A DNA stretch of 12,858 nucleotides from JBJHBY01 sp050485745 (GCA_050485745.1 JBJHBY010000091.1:1-12858); one strand, 5' to 3'; positions 1 through 6,679 are shown, counted from the first letter of the stretch. The notes: a model not told the origin generated them from the letters alone. Program-made: numbers and translations.

Positions 1-1
1 G

Positions 2-874
2 CTCAGCGCCGACTGGCGCTTCGGCATTGGCGTGTCCGCACCCTTTGGCAACGAGACCCGCTGGAACCGCCACTTTGTTGGCCGCTACCAGGGCACGCGC
101 TCGCAGATCCGCGCGCTGAACCTGAACCCGTCCCTGTCCTGGCGCGCCAGCGAGCACCTGAGCCTGGGGCTGGGGATCAACTACATGGAATTCCACGCGC
201 AGCTCGACAGCCAGGTGCCGCTTATTGCGGGCGGCCAGTACGCGGGTGACAGCCGCGTGCGGCTGCGCGGGGATGATCGCGCCTGGGGCTACAATCTGGG
301 CCTGCTCTACCAGTGGCGCGACGACACCCGTATCGGCCTGAGCTACCGCTCGCGCATGGATCTGGCGGTGAAGGGCAGCGTGCGCAGTGTGGCGGGGCGC
401 GAACCTGCGAGCGTCGACATCACCCTGCCGGATACCCTGTCCCTCGCCGTCGCGCACGAACCGAATGCCCGCTGGCAGCTGCTGGCGGACATCACATGGA
501 CTGGCTGGGATCGCATCGAGGCGCTGGTGGTGGAAGATCGTTTCGGCAACGAGCTGTCGCGGGAACGGCTCGACTTCGACAACAGCTGGCGCGCCGGGCT
601 GGGCGCCAGCTATCGCCTGGACGAGCGCTGGACCCTGCGCATGGGCACAGCGTACGACCGCAGCCCGGTGCGCGACGCCGACAGCCGCAGCGTGCGCCTG
701 CCGGACAGCGACCGCATCTGGCTGGCACTGGGCGCCCAATGGCAGCTGGGCCCGCGCAGCTCTGTGGACCTCGGCTATGCGCGCCTGTTCTTCCGCGACG
801 CCCGCATCGAGCGTGCAACCCCTGGCAGCACACAGGTGGTACAAGGGCGCTTCAGCACCCGCGCCGGCCTGGTG
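2..874 (+). CDS. FadL/OmpP1/TodX-family outer-membrane transport protein, partial at both ends
   Basis: The reading frame is already open at base 2 and runs 291 codons into the assembly gap, with no stop on either side. FadL-type proteins are 14-strand outer-membrane barrels that take up long-chain fatty acids or other hydrophobic compounds. The first visible residues (WRFGIGVSAPFGNETRW, then FVGRYQGTRS and LNLNPSLSW) match the conserved start of the FadL barrel; later there are alternating amphipathic strands such as YNLGLLYQW, RIGLSYRSRMDLAVKG and LGYARLFFRD. Full-length members have about 400-450 residues, so roughly 100-140 N-terminal residues (signal peptide and hatch) lie outside the window. 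The last visible residues, QGRFSTRAGLV, look like the start of the final strand, so only about ten residues seem lost in the gap. The family is clear; the substrate (fatty acid, alkane or aromatic) cannot be told. The gene converges on the phospholipase gene. Confidence 0.9.
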
Positions 875-884
875 NNNNNNNNNN
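875..884. other. Assembly gap (10 N) between convergent genes
   Basis: Ten consecutive N bases. Both flanking genes run into the gap without a stop: the FadL-type gene from the left and the phospholipase gene from the right. Each appears to lack about ten C-terminal residues plus a stop codon, so the real missing sequence is probably at least 60-80 bases plus any convergent terminator. The N count is therefore best read as a placeholder, not a measured distance. Confidence 0.97.
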
Positions 885-1934
885 GCTGGACACCGACTGG
901 TCGTAGTCGATCAGGCTTTCACCATAGCCGTTGAAGTAGCGCACCAGTCCGCGCACACGGCCACCAATCGGAAAGCTCCAGCTCAATTCCGCCGCGCCCT
1001 TGTTGTCCGAGCGCAGGTTGTTGCGCCACATCAGGGTAAAGTTGTGGTCGCGCCACTGCCAGCCACCCAGCAGCTCGAAGTGGCCCAGATAACGCTCGAT
1101 GTCCGGGTTGTCGTCCCCCTTCGGATCCAGCGGGTCGTCCTTGTCATCCTCGGGAATGCGCCACCAGGGCTTGAACGACAGCACCAGATTTTCGCGCTCG
1201 AAGATGAAATTGGCCATCACCCGGTTCCAGCTGCGCGACTCCAGCCCGCCGCGACCATTGGACTGATGATTGAGAATCAGCTGGTTGGCAACGTTGCGGA
1301 AACCCAGGATCTCCCAGTCGTTTTCCAGGGTGAGGATCAGCTCGGGCTCGTGATTGGTTTCGCGAAAGCTGCGCGAGATATCCTCGTTGTAGGCCTGCCA
1401 GAAGGAACGGTTGGTGTAGGCCACCGAGAGATAGCTGTCGCGCCCGAACAGATTGTCGATCAGTACCGCCTTGAGGGACAGCTGGAACTGGAACTCGATA
1501 TTGTCGAGGTCGTCGCGCTTGCTGTCCGAGACATCACCATTGGGGCTGGTCGTATAGACCAGGGGCATGGCGAAGTTGGGCCGGTGCGGCGTGAGCACAA
1601 AGGGATTGTCGCGGGTGTAGCGCTCCAGCTCCATGCGCCGCTCCACCACCCCGGTGGGCCGCTCGCCCTCGGCGCGGACGGCCTCTTCCTCCAGCGCCTC
1701 CTCCATGGTGTCAGCGGGCATGGCGTCAGCGGGCGCTTCCGGAAAGGCGTCATCCAGGGCCAGCAAGTCTTCCCGGGTGTATACCCGCTCGCACAGCTGG
1801 CGCAGCTCGCGCACGGTCACCGAACCGGCGGCGGACTGTAACGCACGCAACAGGCAGGTCTCGCGTGCATCCGTGGCTCCGAAAACAGGGCTGGCGGCAG
1901 CCAGGGCAAGGACGGTGAACAACGGCAGGCGCAT
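885..1934 (-). CDS. pldA: Outer-membrane phospholipase A (OMPLA), 3' end lost in the gap
   Basis: PldA hydrolyses acyl chains from phospholipids in the outer membrane (A1/A2 and lysophospholipase activity); it is a 12-strand barrel that works as a calcium-dependent dimer and removes phospholipids misplaced in the outer leaflet. The 350 visible residues begin with a signal peptide (about 1-19/20). The barrel contains NFAMPLVYT (120-128), SFWQAYNEDISRSFRETNHEPEL (split around 177-199) and the active-site segment NHQSNGR. His223, Ser225 and Asn237 correspond by spacing to E. coli His142, Ser144 and Asn156; Arg228 and Ser233 fit the calcium-site positions. The end GYGESLIDY is the usual near-C-terminal motif, so only the last strand is missing. 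Compared with E. coli PldA the region before the barrel is about 80 residues longer and acidic (about 62-90). An AAGGAG ribosome-binding site lies 6 bases before the ATG. It follows the aidB gene by 69 bases. Confidence 0.95.
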
Positions 1935-1970
1935 CCCTGACTCCTTGGATCATCCGGTGGCGGGTCGATG

Positions 1971-1984
1971 GTCGCTGCAGCGAC
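1971..1984. repeat. Perfect 14-bp palindrome in the aidB-pldA spacer
   Basis: GTCGCTGCAGCGAC reads the same on both strands. It lies in the 69-base spacer between the aidB stop and the pldA start, with a TACACT hexamer (minus strand, 1997-1992) just upstream that could be a -10 element, although I see no matching -35. It has no T-tract, so it is not a convincing terminator. It could be a small operator or chance in GC-rich DNA. Confidence 0.3.
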
Positions 1985-2003
1985 GACGCCCAGTGTACCG
2001 GGT

Positions 2004-3671
2004 TCATCCCTGCCAGGCGCGCTCCAGCAACAGGTCGCAGGCAGCCGGATCCCGTAACAGACCATAGACAGCGCCGGGATTTTGCAGCCGACTGGCGCAG
2101 AACGCCTCGGCCAGCGCGGCCGGCGCATGGGCCTGCAACAGGCTGGCCTGCAGCAGCAGGGCGAGACGGCCGACCCGGTCCCGGGCGAGAAACGCCGCGT
2201 CGTCCGCGGGGGTTTGCAGTTCGGCGCGCAGCGTGTCAGCGCAGCGGTCGAGGTGCGGGTTCGCACCGCGCACAGCCTGGTATGGAGCCAGCACCGCGTC
2301 CAGGGCATCCGGGGTTCGCTCCAGGGCACGCAGCACATCCAGACACTGCACGTTGCTGCAACCCTCCCAGGTGGCATTGAGGGGCGCCTCGCGGTACAGC
2401 CAGGGCAGCAGGGATTCCTCCACATAGCCGGCACCGCCCAGACACTCCGCGGCCTCATTGACAAAGGCCGGTGTGCGCCTGCAGACCCAGTACTTGGCCG
2501 CACCCGTGGCCACGCGCATGAAGACCCGTGCAGGCTCTTCACCTGCCTCGGCCCGTTCCAGCTGTGTCGCGAGATGCAGTGCCAGCAGCAGGGCGGCCTC
2601 GCTCTCCAGGGCAAGATCCGCCAGCACGTTGCGCATCAACGGCTGCGCGAGCAGCGCGCGCCCCATGACGTGGCGATGGCGGCAATGGTGCAGGGCCTGG
2701 ACCAGGGCCTGGCGCATCAGCGCGGCGGAACCGATCACACAATCGAAACGGGTCAACGCCACCATATCCATGATGGTCGCCACGCCACGACCCTCCTCGC
2801 CGATCAGCCAGGCTTCGGCATCGTGGAACTCCACCTCGCTGGAGGCGTTGGAGCGATTGCCCAGCTTGTCCTTGAGGCGCTGGATCAGGATCGCATTGCG
2901 CTGCCCGTCCTGGCGCCAGCGCGGCAGCAGAAAACAGCTCAGGCCGGCGCCGGCCTGAGCCAGGGTGAGAAAGCCATCGCTCATCGGCGCGGAGCAGAAC
3001 CACTTGTGCCCGGTGAGGCGATAGAGACGGCCCGGCCCGCTCGTTAGCACCGGTTGCGCCCGGGTGCTGTTGGCGCGCACATCGGTGCCGCCCTGCTTTT
3101 CCGTCATCGCCATGCCCAGGGTGACGCCGGCTTTTTCATACCAGGGTCGATCCTCCGGGTCGTAGTGGCGCGCGGTCAGGCGCGGCAGCCAGTGCTCGGC
3201 CACATCGGGCTGGCGACACAGGCTGGGCACGGCAGCAAAGCTCATGGTCATCGGGCAGCAACTACCCGCATCGACCTGGTGGTGCAGATAAATATGCGCG
3301 GCACGCACCACATGGCTGCCGTGGCGGTTTTCAGTCCAGGGCATGGAGGGGATGCCGGCCTCGATGCCGGCGCCCAGTAGCCGGTGGTAACCTTCGGCGT
3401 AGTCCACCCGGTCAATGCGATGACCATAGCGGTCGTAGCTGCGCAGCCGCGGTGGCTGGGCTTCCGCCTGGCGCGCTGCGGGGTAGAGCCTTCCGGCCAG
3501 GTGTTCGGCATAGCCGTCGAGCGCAGTGGCACCCCAGTCGCCGTCCTCGCGGGCAAGGCCCTCACGCAACAGGGTATCGCCACGGAACAGATTGCAGGGT
3601 TCCAGCGCAGGCGGCTGGTTGTCGACAACATGGGTTGGCGAGGGCAGCTCGCCAGGCATCACCGTGGTCAT
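2004..3671 (-). CDS. aidB: AidB-type acyl-CoA dehydrogenase (isovaleryl-CoA dehydrogenase/alkylation-response family)
   Basis: A 555-residue FAD flavoprotein of the acyl-CoA dehydrogenase superfamily. E. coli AidB (541 residues) belongs to the Ada adaptive response, binds DNA and has weak isovaleryl-CoA dehydrogenase activity; its physiological role is unsettled. Strong family blocks are visible: SCCPMTMSFAAVP (137-149), GMAMTEKQGGTDV (186-198), GHKWFCSAPMSDGF (221-234), GLSCFLLPR (243-251), LKDKLGNRSNASSEVEF (266-282), TRFDC (307-311), GGAGYVEES (412-420) and NATWEG (432-437). Glu436 occupies the place of the AidB/ACAD catalytic glutamate. The C-terminal tail beyond residue 450 is the AidB-specific region. 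I chose ATG 3671 over an upstream in-frame start because a GGAGG lies 8 bases before it and the N-terminus then matches family length; the longer option would run into the preceding gene. The substrate cannot be predicted; the neighbouring pldA is compatible with a lipid-related role. Confidence 0.93.
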   Translation of the reverse strand: MTTVMPGELPSPTHVVDNQPPALEPCNLFRGDTLLREGLAREDGDWGATALDGYAEHLAGRLYPAARQAEAQPPRLRSYDRYGHRIDRVDYAEGYHRLLGAGIEAGIPSMPWTENRHGSHVVRAAHIYLHHQVDAGSCCPMTMSFAAVPSLCRQPDVAEHWLPRLTARHYDPEDRPWYEKAGVTLGMAMTEKQGGTDVRANSTRAQPVLTSGPGRLYRLTGHKWFCSAPMSDGFLTLAQAGAGLSCFLLPRWRQDGQRNAILIQRLKDKLGNRSNASSEVEFHDAEAWLIGEEGRGVATIMDMVALTRFDCVIGSAALMRQALVQALHHCRHRHVMGRALLAQPLMRNVLADLALESEAALLLALHLATQLERAEAGEEPARVFMRVATGAAKYWVCRRTPAFVNEAAECLGGAGYVEESLLPWLYREAPLNATWEGCSNVQCLDVLRALERTPDALDAVLAPYQAVRGANPHLDRCADTLRAELQTPADDAAFLARDRVGRLALLLQASLLQAHAPAALAEAFCASRLQNPGAVYGLLRDPAACDLLLERAWQG

Positions 3672-3747
3672 GAGCCGATCCTCCCGGTAGGGCGGAGATG
3701 TCACCCCCGATGCTGCCACCTGGCGGAAGTCCGGTCCAGCCCGCTGC

Positions 3748-4215
3748 TCAGTCCGTGCAAAACTCACGGCGCATTTCCTGCAGTGCCGCACACAGCAACA
3801 CCGGCACCGCCTGCTCACCACAGGCCCGGTAATGCCGGCGCAGCATCAGCAGGGAGATCTGCAGGTTGCACAGCAGACCGCGACGCTGCGCCCGGGGCAG
3901 CTGCCGCAGGGTGGCCGCCCGCCACAGGCGTTCATGGACGCCGAGCAGGATCTCGCGTTGCTGGTCCGCGCAACGCTGGGACAACACATGTCCGGCGATC
4001 ATCAGCCGGTCGTACCAGTTGATCGGCCCCGGCTCACGCAGGGCGTCGGGCGCCGCCGCACAGTGGCAGGCGAGTTCGAACGCCGCCCACAGCGAAGACG
4101 TGCCTTCGGCTCCCGCCGCGTTGATACCCTGCCGTAGCCAGCGACTCCACCAGCGCGCCGCCAGTGCCGGCCGCCTCTCCAGCTGAGACCGGTAAAAGCC
4201 ACACAGCGCATTCAT
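3748..4215 (-). CDS. Small Cys/His-rich protein of unknown function, likely Fur-regulated
   Basis: I do not recognise this 155-residue protein. It is basic, helical in character and rich in Trp, Arg and Leu, with no signal peptide or convincing membrane segment, so it is probably cytoplasmic. It has eight cysteines (5, 50, 52, 82, 116, 132, 142, 153), including a CHC triplet at 50-52, and four histidines (51, 76, 94, 128), enough to suggest metal or redox handling, although there is no classical CxxC pair. ATG 4215 is preferred over TTG 4230 because a GGAG lies 6 bases before the ATG. The aidB gene follows 76 bases downstream on the same strand with no terminator visible, so co-transcription is plausible. 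A Fur box lies 26 bases upstream over the probable -10. Small Fur-controlled genes of unclear function exist in pseudomonads (fagA), but I cannot show homology. The reading frame looks real from its ribosome-binding site and regulated promoter. Confidence 0.72.
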   Translation of the reverse strand: MNALCGFYRSQLERRPALAARWWSRWLRQGINAAGAEGTSSLWAAFELACHCAAAPDALREPGPINWYDRLMIAGHVLSQRCADQQREILLGVHERLWRAATLRQLPRAQRRGLLCNLQISLLMLRRHYRACGEQAVPVLLCAALQEMRREFCTD

Positions 4216-4240
4216 GACCCGCTCCGCCAAGCCCTCAAAC

Positions 4241-4259
4241 GATAATGATTATTATTAGC
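4241..4259 (-). promoter_or_regulatory. Fur box (iron-responsive operator)
   Basis: GATAATGATTATTATTAGC matches 16 of 19 bases of the canonical GATAATGATAATCATTATC Fur box. It stands out as an AT-rich island in GC-rich DNA. It sits 26 bases upstream of the ATG of the small minus-strand gene and overlaps its best -10 hexamer, the usual geometry for repression by Fe-Fur. The divergent porin gene starts 128 bases away on the other side, so control of that gene is possible but less direct. Confidence 0.8.
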
Positions 4260-4280
4260 AACAATGCGCCAATATCGCAA
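4251..4280 (-). promoter_or_regulatory. Probable sigma-70 promoter of the small Cys-rich gene
   Basis: On the minus strand TTGCGA (4280-4275, 4/6) and AATAAT (4256-4251, 5/6) are separated by 18 bases. The -10 lies inside the Fur box, and transcription would begin about 30 bases before the ATG at 4215. This is a hexamer match only; no start-site data are available. Confidence 0.5.
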
Positions 4281-4324
4281 GCCCTTGCGGGAATCCGTCG
4301 ATGTGCTAGACCTGAAACCATATT

Positions 4325-4342
4325 GTGACAGTTTCATGACAG
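4325..4342 (-). promoter_or_regulatory. Pho-box-like tandem repeat
   Basis: Read on the minus strand this is CTGTCATGAAACTGTCAC: two 7-base half-sites, CTGTCAT and CTGTCAC, separated by 4 bases and so repeated every 11 bases, as PhoB requires. The E. coli phoA box is nearly identical (CTGTCAT-N4-TTGTCAC). It lies 44 bases upstream of the porin ATG. The repeats point away from the porin and towards the small Cys-rich gene, whose ATG is about 110 bases away, so it is not in the standard place for activating either promoter. Control by phosphate limitation is an inference. Confidence 0.5.
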
Positions 4343-4386
4343 CGGGCCGCGTGGCTCGCGCCACCCCCTGCCCACAGGACTCACCG

Positions 4387-5538
4387 ATGCCACAACTCCG
4401 TTTCCGCAAGGCCCTGCTGGCGGCCCTGCTGCCAATCAGTCTGCCCGCCACCGCCGATATCAGCATCAACGACCAGCTGTCGTTTTATGGTGATGTGCGG
4501 GGCGGCTACTTCAACCTGCGCCGCGCCGAGCGCAACGGCGGCATCGACAAGAATGACGACTGGCGGGTGCGGGTCCGCGCCGGCCTGAAGGCCGATCTCG
4601 GCAGTGGCTGGAGCGGCGCCGTGCGCTTTTCCGGGCGCTACTCCACAGATCAGGACGGCACCCGCTTCTCCATCGACGGCGAGGCGACAACCCCGACGGG
4701 CCTCACCTTCGGCGAATCCACCCTGGACGAGCTATACCTCGCCTACACCGGCGAAACGCTGGGCACGGTGCGTGTCGGGCGTTTCCAGACCCGCGCCCTG
4801 CTGCCGGGGGTGGCGGTGAAGTCGCTGTCGCGCAATGACAGCCTCAACACCGAAATCACCTGGACCGACGGCGTGCAGTGGCAGCATCAGTTCGATCACG
4901 GCTGGCGCAGCCAGGTCATCATCGAATACAACAGCCCCAACGGCTCCAGCAACAGCAAGCGGCCGCCCCTGGGCTTCGACAAGGGTGCGTCCCGCTGGTC
5001 CGGCTTTGCCGGCATCGAGAACACCACGGCCCTGGGGCCGCTGGTCCATCGCGCCATCGACGTCACCTGGCTGCCCGAGGCCCTGTACACCCGGGGTACC
5101 GACCAGCGCCGCACCGAAGACTACGTCGCCGTGGTCGGCCGCCTGGCGGCAAAATGGCCCATCGGTGATAGCGGCACCGCCTTCATGCTCGCCGGCGAGG
5201 CCGGTTACGCCCCCGATACGCCGCGCACCGCCGCCGTGGTCAGCGGCCGCAGCGGCAGTGCCGACGGCCATGCCTGGCAGGTCTCATTCAACCTGCTGGA
5301 TTTCATCCCCGACCACAGCATGGCAGTCGTTGTGGGGGAGGCTGGCGCGGGCTATCTGATCTCGCCGGACTTCGTGCCAAACTATGACCTACTGGAGCTG
5401 CGCTACCAGTGGAAAGTGGATCGCAACCAGCGCATCGAGGCCCGCATCCGCCAGCGCGAGGAACTCAAACGTCAGGCGACTGCGCAGCGCACCCGCACCG
5501 ATACCGATTTCTACGTGCGTTACACCTACTCCTTCTGA
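4387..5538 (+). CDS. Porin-like outer-membrane beta-barrel protein
   Basis: A 383-residue protein with a clear Sec signal peptide (residues 1-23, ending LPATA before DISIND). The mature part is a run of alternating amphipathic strands without hydrophobic helices and ends in YVRYTYSF; a C-terminal phenylalanine with alternating aromatics is the signal read by the BAM complex. Segments such as QLSFYGDVRGGY near the start, LGTVRVGRFQTR in the middle and LLELRYQWKVDRNQRIEARIRQRE near the end resemble general or OprO/OprP-like porins, but I cannot assign a family or substrate. ATG 4387 is chosen because AGGA lies 7 bases upstream and the signal peptide starts there; an in-frame ATG at 4264 would add 41 residues with no signal character. 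The gene is divergent from the small Cys-rich gene; the spacer holds a Fur box and a Pho-box-like repeat. A hairpin terminator follows directly. Confidence 0.8.
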   Translation: MPQLRFRKALLAALLPISLPATADISINDQLSFYGDVRGGYFNLRRAERNGGIDKNDDWRVRVRAGLKADLGSGWSGAVRFSGRYSTDQDGTRFSIDGEATTPTGLTFGESTLDELYLAYTGETLGTVRVGRFQTRALLPGVAVKSLSRNDSLNTEITWTDGVQWQHQFDHGWRSQVIIEYNSPNGSSNSKRPPLGFDKGASRWSGFAGIENTTALGPLVHRAIDVTWLPEALYTRGTDQRRTEDYVAVVGRLAAKWPIGDSGTAFMLAGEAGYAPDTPRTAAVVSGRSGSADGHAWQVSFNLLDFIPDHSMAVVVGEAGAGYLISPDFVPNYDLLELRYQWKVDRNQRIEARIRQREELKRQATAQRTRTDTDFYVRYTYSF

Positions 5539-5547
5539 TGCCTGCCT

Positions 5548-5580
5548 GCCGGTGGGGAACTCCCACCGGCCTTTGCTCCT
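5548..5580 (+). terminator. Rho-independent terminator after the porin gene
   Basis: A perfect 9-bp stem, GCCGGTGGG (5548-5556) with CCCACCGGC (5562-5570), closes a 5-base loop (GAACT), 9 bases after the porin stop. The tail CTTTGCTCCT is only moderately T-rich, so termination may be incomplete. Confidence 0.7.
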
Positions 5581-5635
5581 CTGATGGTAACGGGGTTCCC
5601 TTGAGAGCGGGGTTCAATGCCGACAGCCGGTGCCT

Positions 5636-5664
5636 TTGGCGCCGGCGCCACGCTCCGCTACACT
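5636..5664 (+). promoter_or_regulatory. Candidate sigma-70 promoter of the DUF3014 gene
   Basis: TTGGCG (5636-5641) and TACACT (5659-5664) each match the consensus at 4 of 6 positions with an ideal 17-base spacer, after the porin terminator and 57 bases before the DUF3014 start codon. Sequence match only. Confidence 0.4.
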
Positions 5665-5721
5665 GGTTCCGCACCCCATGTATCCGCAACGGGCAAGGGC
5701 TGCGGCCACAGAGGAGGCAAC

Positions 5722-6513
5722 ATGGACTCGAAACGCCTGATCGCGCTGGCTACCGGCGCCATCGTTCTGGTCATCGTGCTGATCATCGTTTTCAGCGGAC
5801 GCGACCGCTCGCCAGCCATCACGGCTCCCGAACCGCCGCCACTGCAGCAGCCGGAACAGCGCCCCCTGCCGCCGCCTCCAGCCCCGGCACCACGGCCTGT
5901 GGAGCCCCTGCCGGAAGAACCCCGTGAACCGGACGTCATCCCGCCACCGAATGACCTGGAAAACAGCGACCCGGTGGTGCTCTCCGCCGCCGAGCGCCTC
6001 GCGCCGCGCCTGGTCAACTGGCTGACCCCGGAACAGCAAGTCCGCAAATGGGTCGTGGCGGTGGACAATCTCGCCGAGGGCAAACTGGTGGGGCAGCATC
6101 GGCCACTGGCCTATCCGATGGCCAGCTTCCGTGTACAGGGCGAAGAGGACCGGATGCGCATGCACCCGGACAACTTCCGCCGCACCACCCTGCTACTGGA
6201 CACGGTGCTGTCGATTCCGCCAGAGCGCCTTGCCGCCTACTACCAGGAATGGCGCCCCAGCCTGCAACAGGCCTTCGAGGAACTGGGCCGCGGCGGTGAC
6301 TTCGATGCACGGCTGCGCGCCACCATCGATCGCATGCTCGCGGTCGAGCCCCTGTCCCAGCCACCGCGCCTGGAGCAACCCAGTGTGTATTACGTCTATG
6401 CCGACCCGGAGCTGGAAGCCGCCAGCGACGTGGAAAAACTGATGTGGCGCCTGGGCCCGGATAACCAACGCAAGGTACAGGATTACCTGCGCCGGCTGCG
6501 GCCCTACCTCTGA
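5722..6513 (+). CDS. DUF3014-family membrane-anchored protein
   Basis: A 263-residue protein. A short positive N-terminus (MDSKR) leads into one hydrophobic segment (about 6-25), then a proline-rich, low-complexity linker (about 31-76, with PPPAPAPRP and repeated EP) and a folded C-terminal domain (about 85-263). That domain matches the DUF3014 pattern as I know it: RLVNWLTPEQQVRKWVVAVDNLA, PLAYPMASFRV, then helical segments ending VQDYLRRLRPYL. The layout implies an inner-membrane anchor with the domain held in the periplasm. No function is established for the family. ATG 5722 is chosen because AGGAGG lies 4 bases upstream; an in-frame ATG at 5617 would give an unlikely N-terminus. The gene is isolated between two terminators, so it is probably a single-gene unit. 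Confidence 0.85.
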   Translation: MDSKRLIALATGAIVLVIVLIIVFSGRDRSPAITAPEPPPLQQPEQRPLPPPPAPAPRPVEPLPEEPREPDVIPPPNDLENSDPVVLSAAERLAPRLVNWLTPEQQVRKWVVAVDNLAEGKLVGQHRPLAYPMASFRVQGEEDRMRMHPDNFRRTTLLLDTVLSIPPERLAAYYQEWRPSLQQAFEELGRGGDFDARLRATIDRMLAVEPLSQPPRLEQPSVYYVYADPELEAASDVEKLMWRLGPDNQRKVQDYLRRLRPYL

Positions 6514-6536
6514 CCTGCAGCTGATTCACCCTTTGC

Positions 6537-6584
6537 AAAAACCGTTTTGTCCCCCACTTCTCCCGGGGGACTGACGGTTTTTTT
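6537..6584 (+). terminator. Strong rho-independent terminator after the DUF3014 gene
   Basis: An inner stem GTCCCCC (6549-6555) / GGGGGAC (6565-6571) with a 9-base loop sits inside an outer stem AAAAACCGT (6537-6545) / ACGGTTTTT (6574-6582), and seven T residues follow the outer CGG. The A-tract on the left arm means the hairpin could also terminate transcription arriving from the right strand. It separates the DUF3014 gene from the tpsA unit. Confidence 0.9.
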
Positions 6585-6607
6585 CTGTCGCGTCCATTGC
6601 GGAAATT

Positions 6608-6623
6608 ACCTACCCCCCTAGGT
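6608..6623. promoter_or_regulatory. C6-centred inverted repeat upstream of tpsA (possible operator)
   Basis: ACCTA-CCCCCC-TAGGT: perfect 5-base arms around six cytosines, about 134 bases before the tpsA start and 24 bases after the previous terminator. Position and symmetry suit a dimeric regulator of tpsA. I see no confident -35/-10 pair next to it, and I cannot name the factor. Confidence 0.35.
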
Positions 6624-6679
6624 GTCTTTGCTTTCTTGCGCACCTGAAATTTTCTGTAACACTTCCTGTGCATCGATGT

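Noticed and set aside
387..1841. 484-codon plus-strand open frame across the N gap and over pldA
   Set aside because: It crosses the 10-N gap, so its frame has no meaning there, and it overlaps the recognised FadL-type and PldA coding sequences, which carry clear family motifs.
2082..3047. 321-codon plus-strand open frame opposite aidB
   Set aside because: It is fully antisense to a gene with strong AidB motifs along its whole length; its translation is Gln/Arg/Gly-rich with no family resemblance.
3672..3821. 50-codon N-terminal extension of aidB
   Set aside because: It would overlap the end of the Cys-rich gene and adds a Cys/Arg-rich stretch unlike AidB. The internal ATG has GGAGG 8 bases upstream and gives family-like length.
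4264..4386. N-terminal 41-codon extension of the porin gene from ATG 4264
   Set aside because: It covers the Pho-box-like repeat, lacks a ribosome-binding site and would hide the signal peptide. ATG 4387 has AGGA at good spacing and starts directly at the signal sequence.
5617..5721. 35-codon N-terminal extension of the DUF3014 gene
   Set aside because: It covers the candidate promoter and places a long polar tail before the membrane anchor; the AGGAGG directly before ATG 5722 decides the start.
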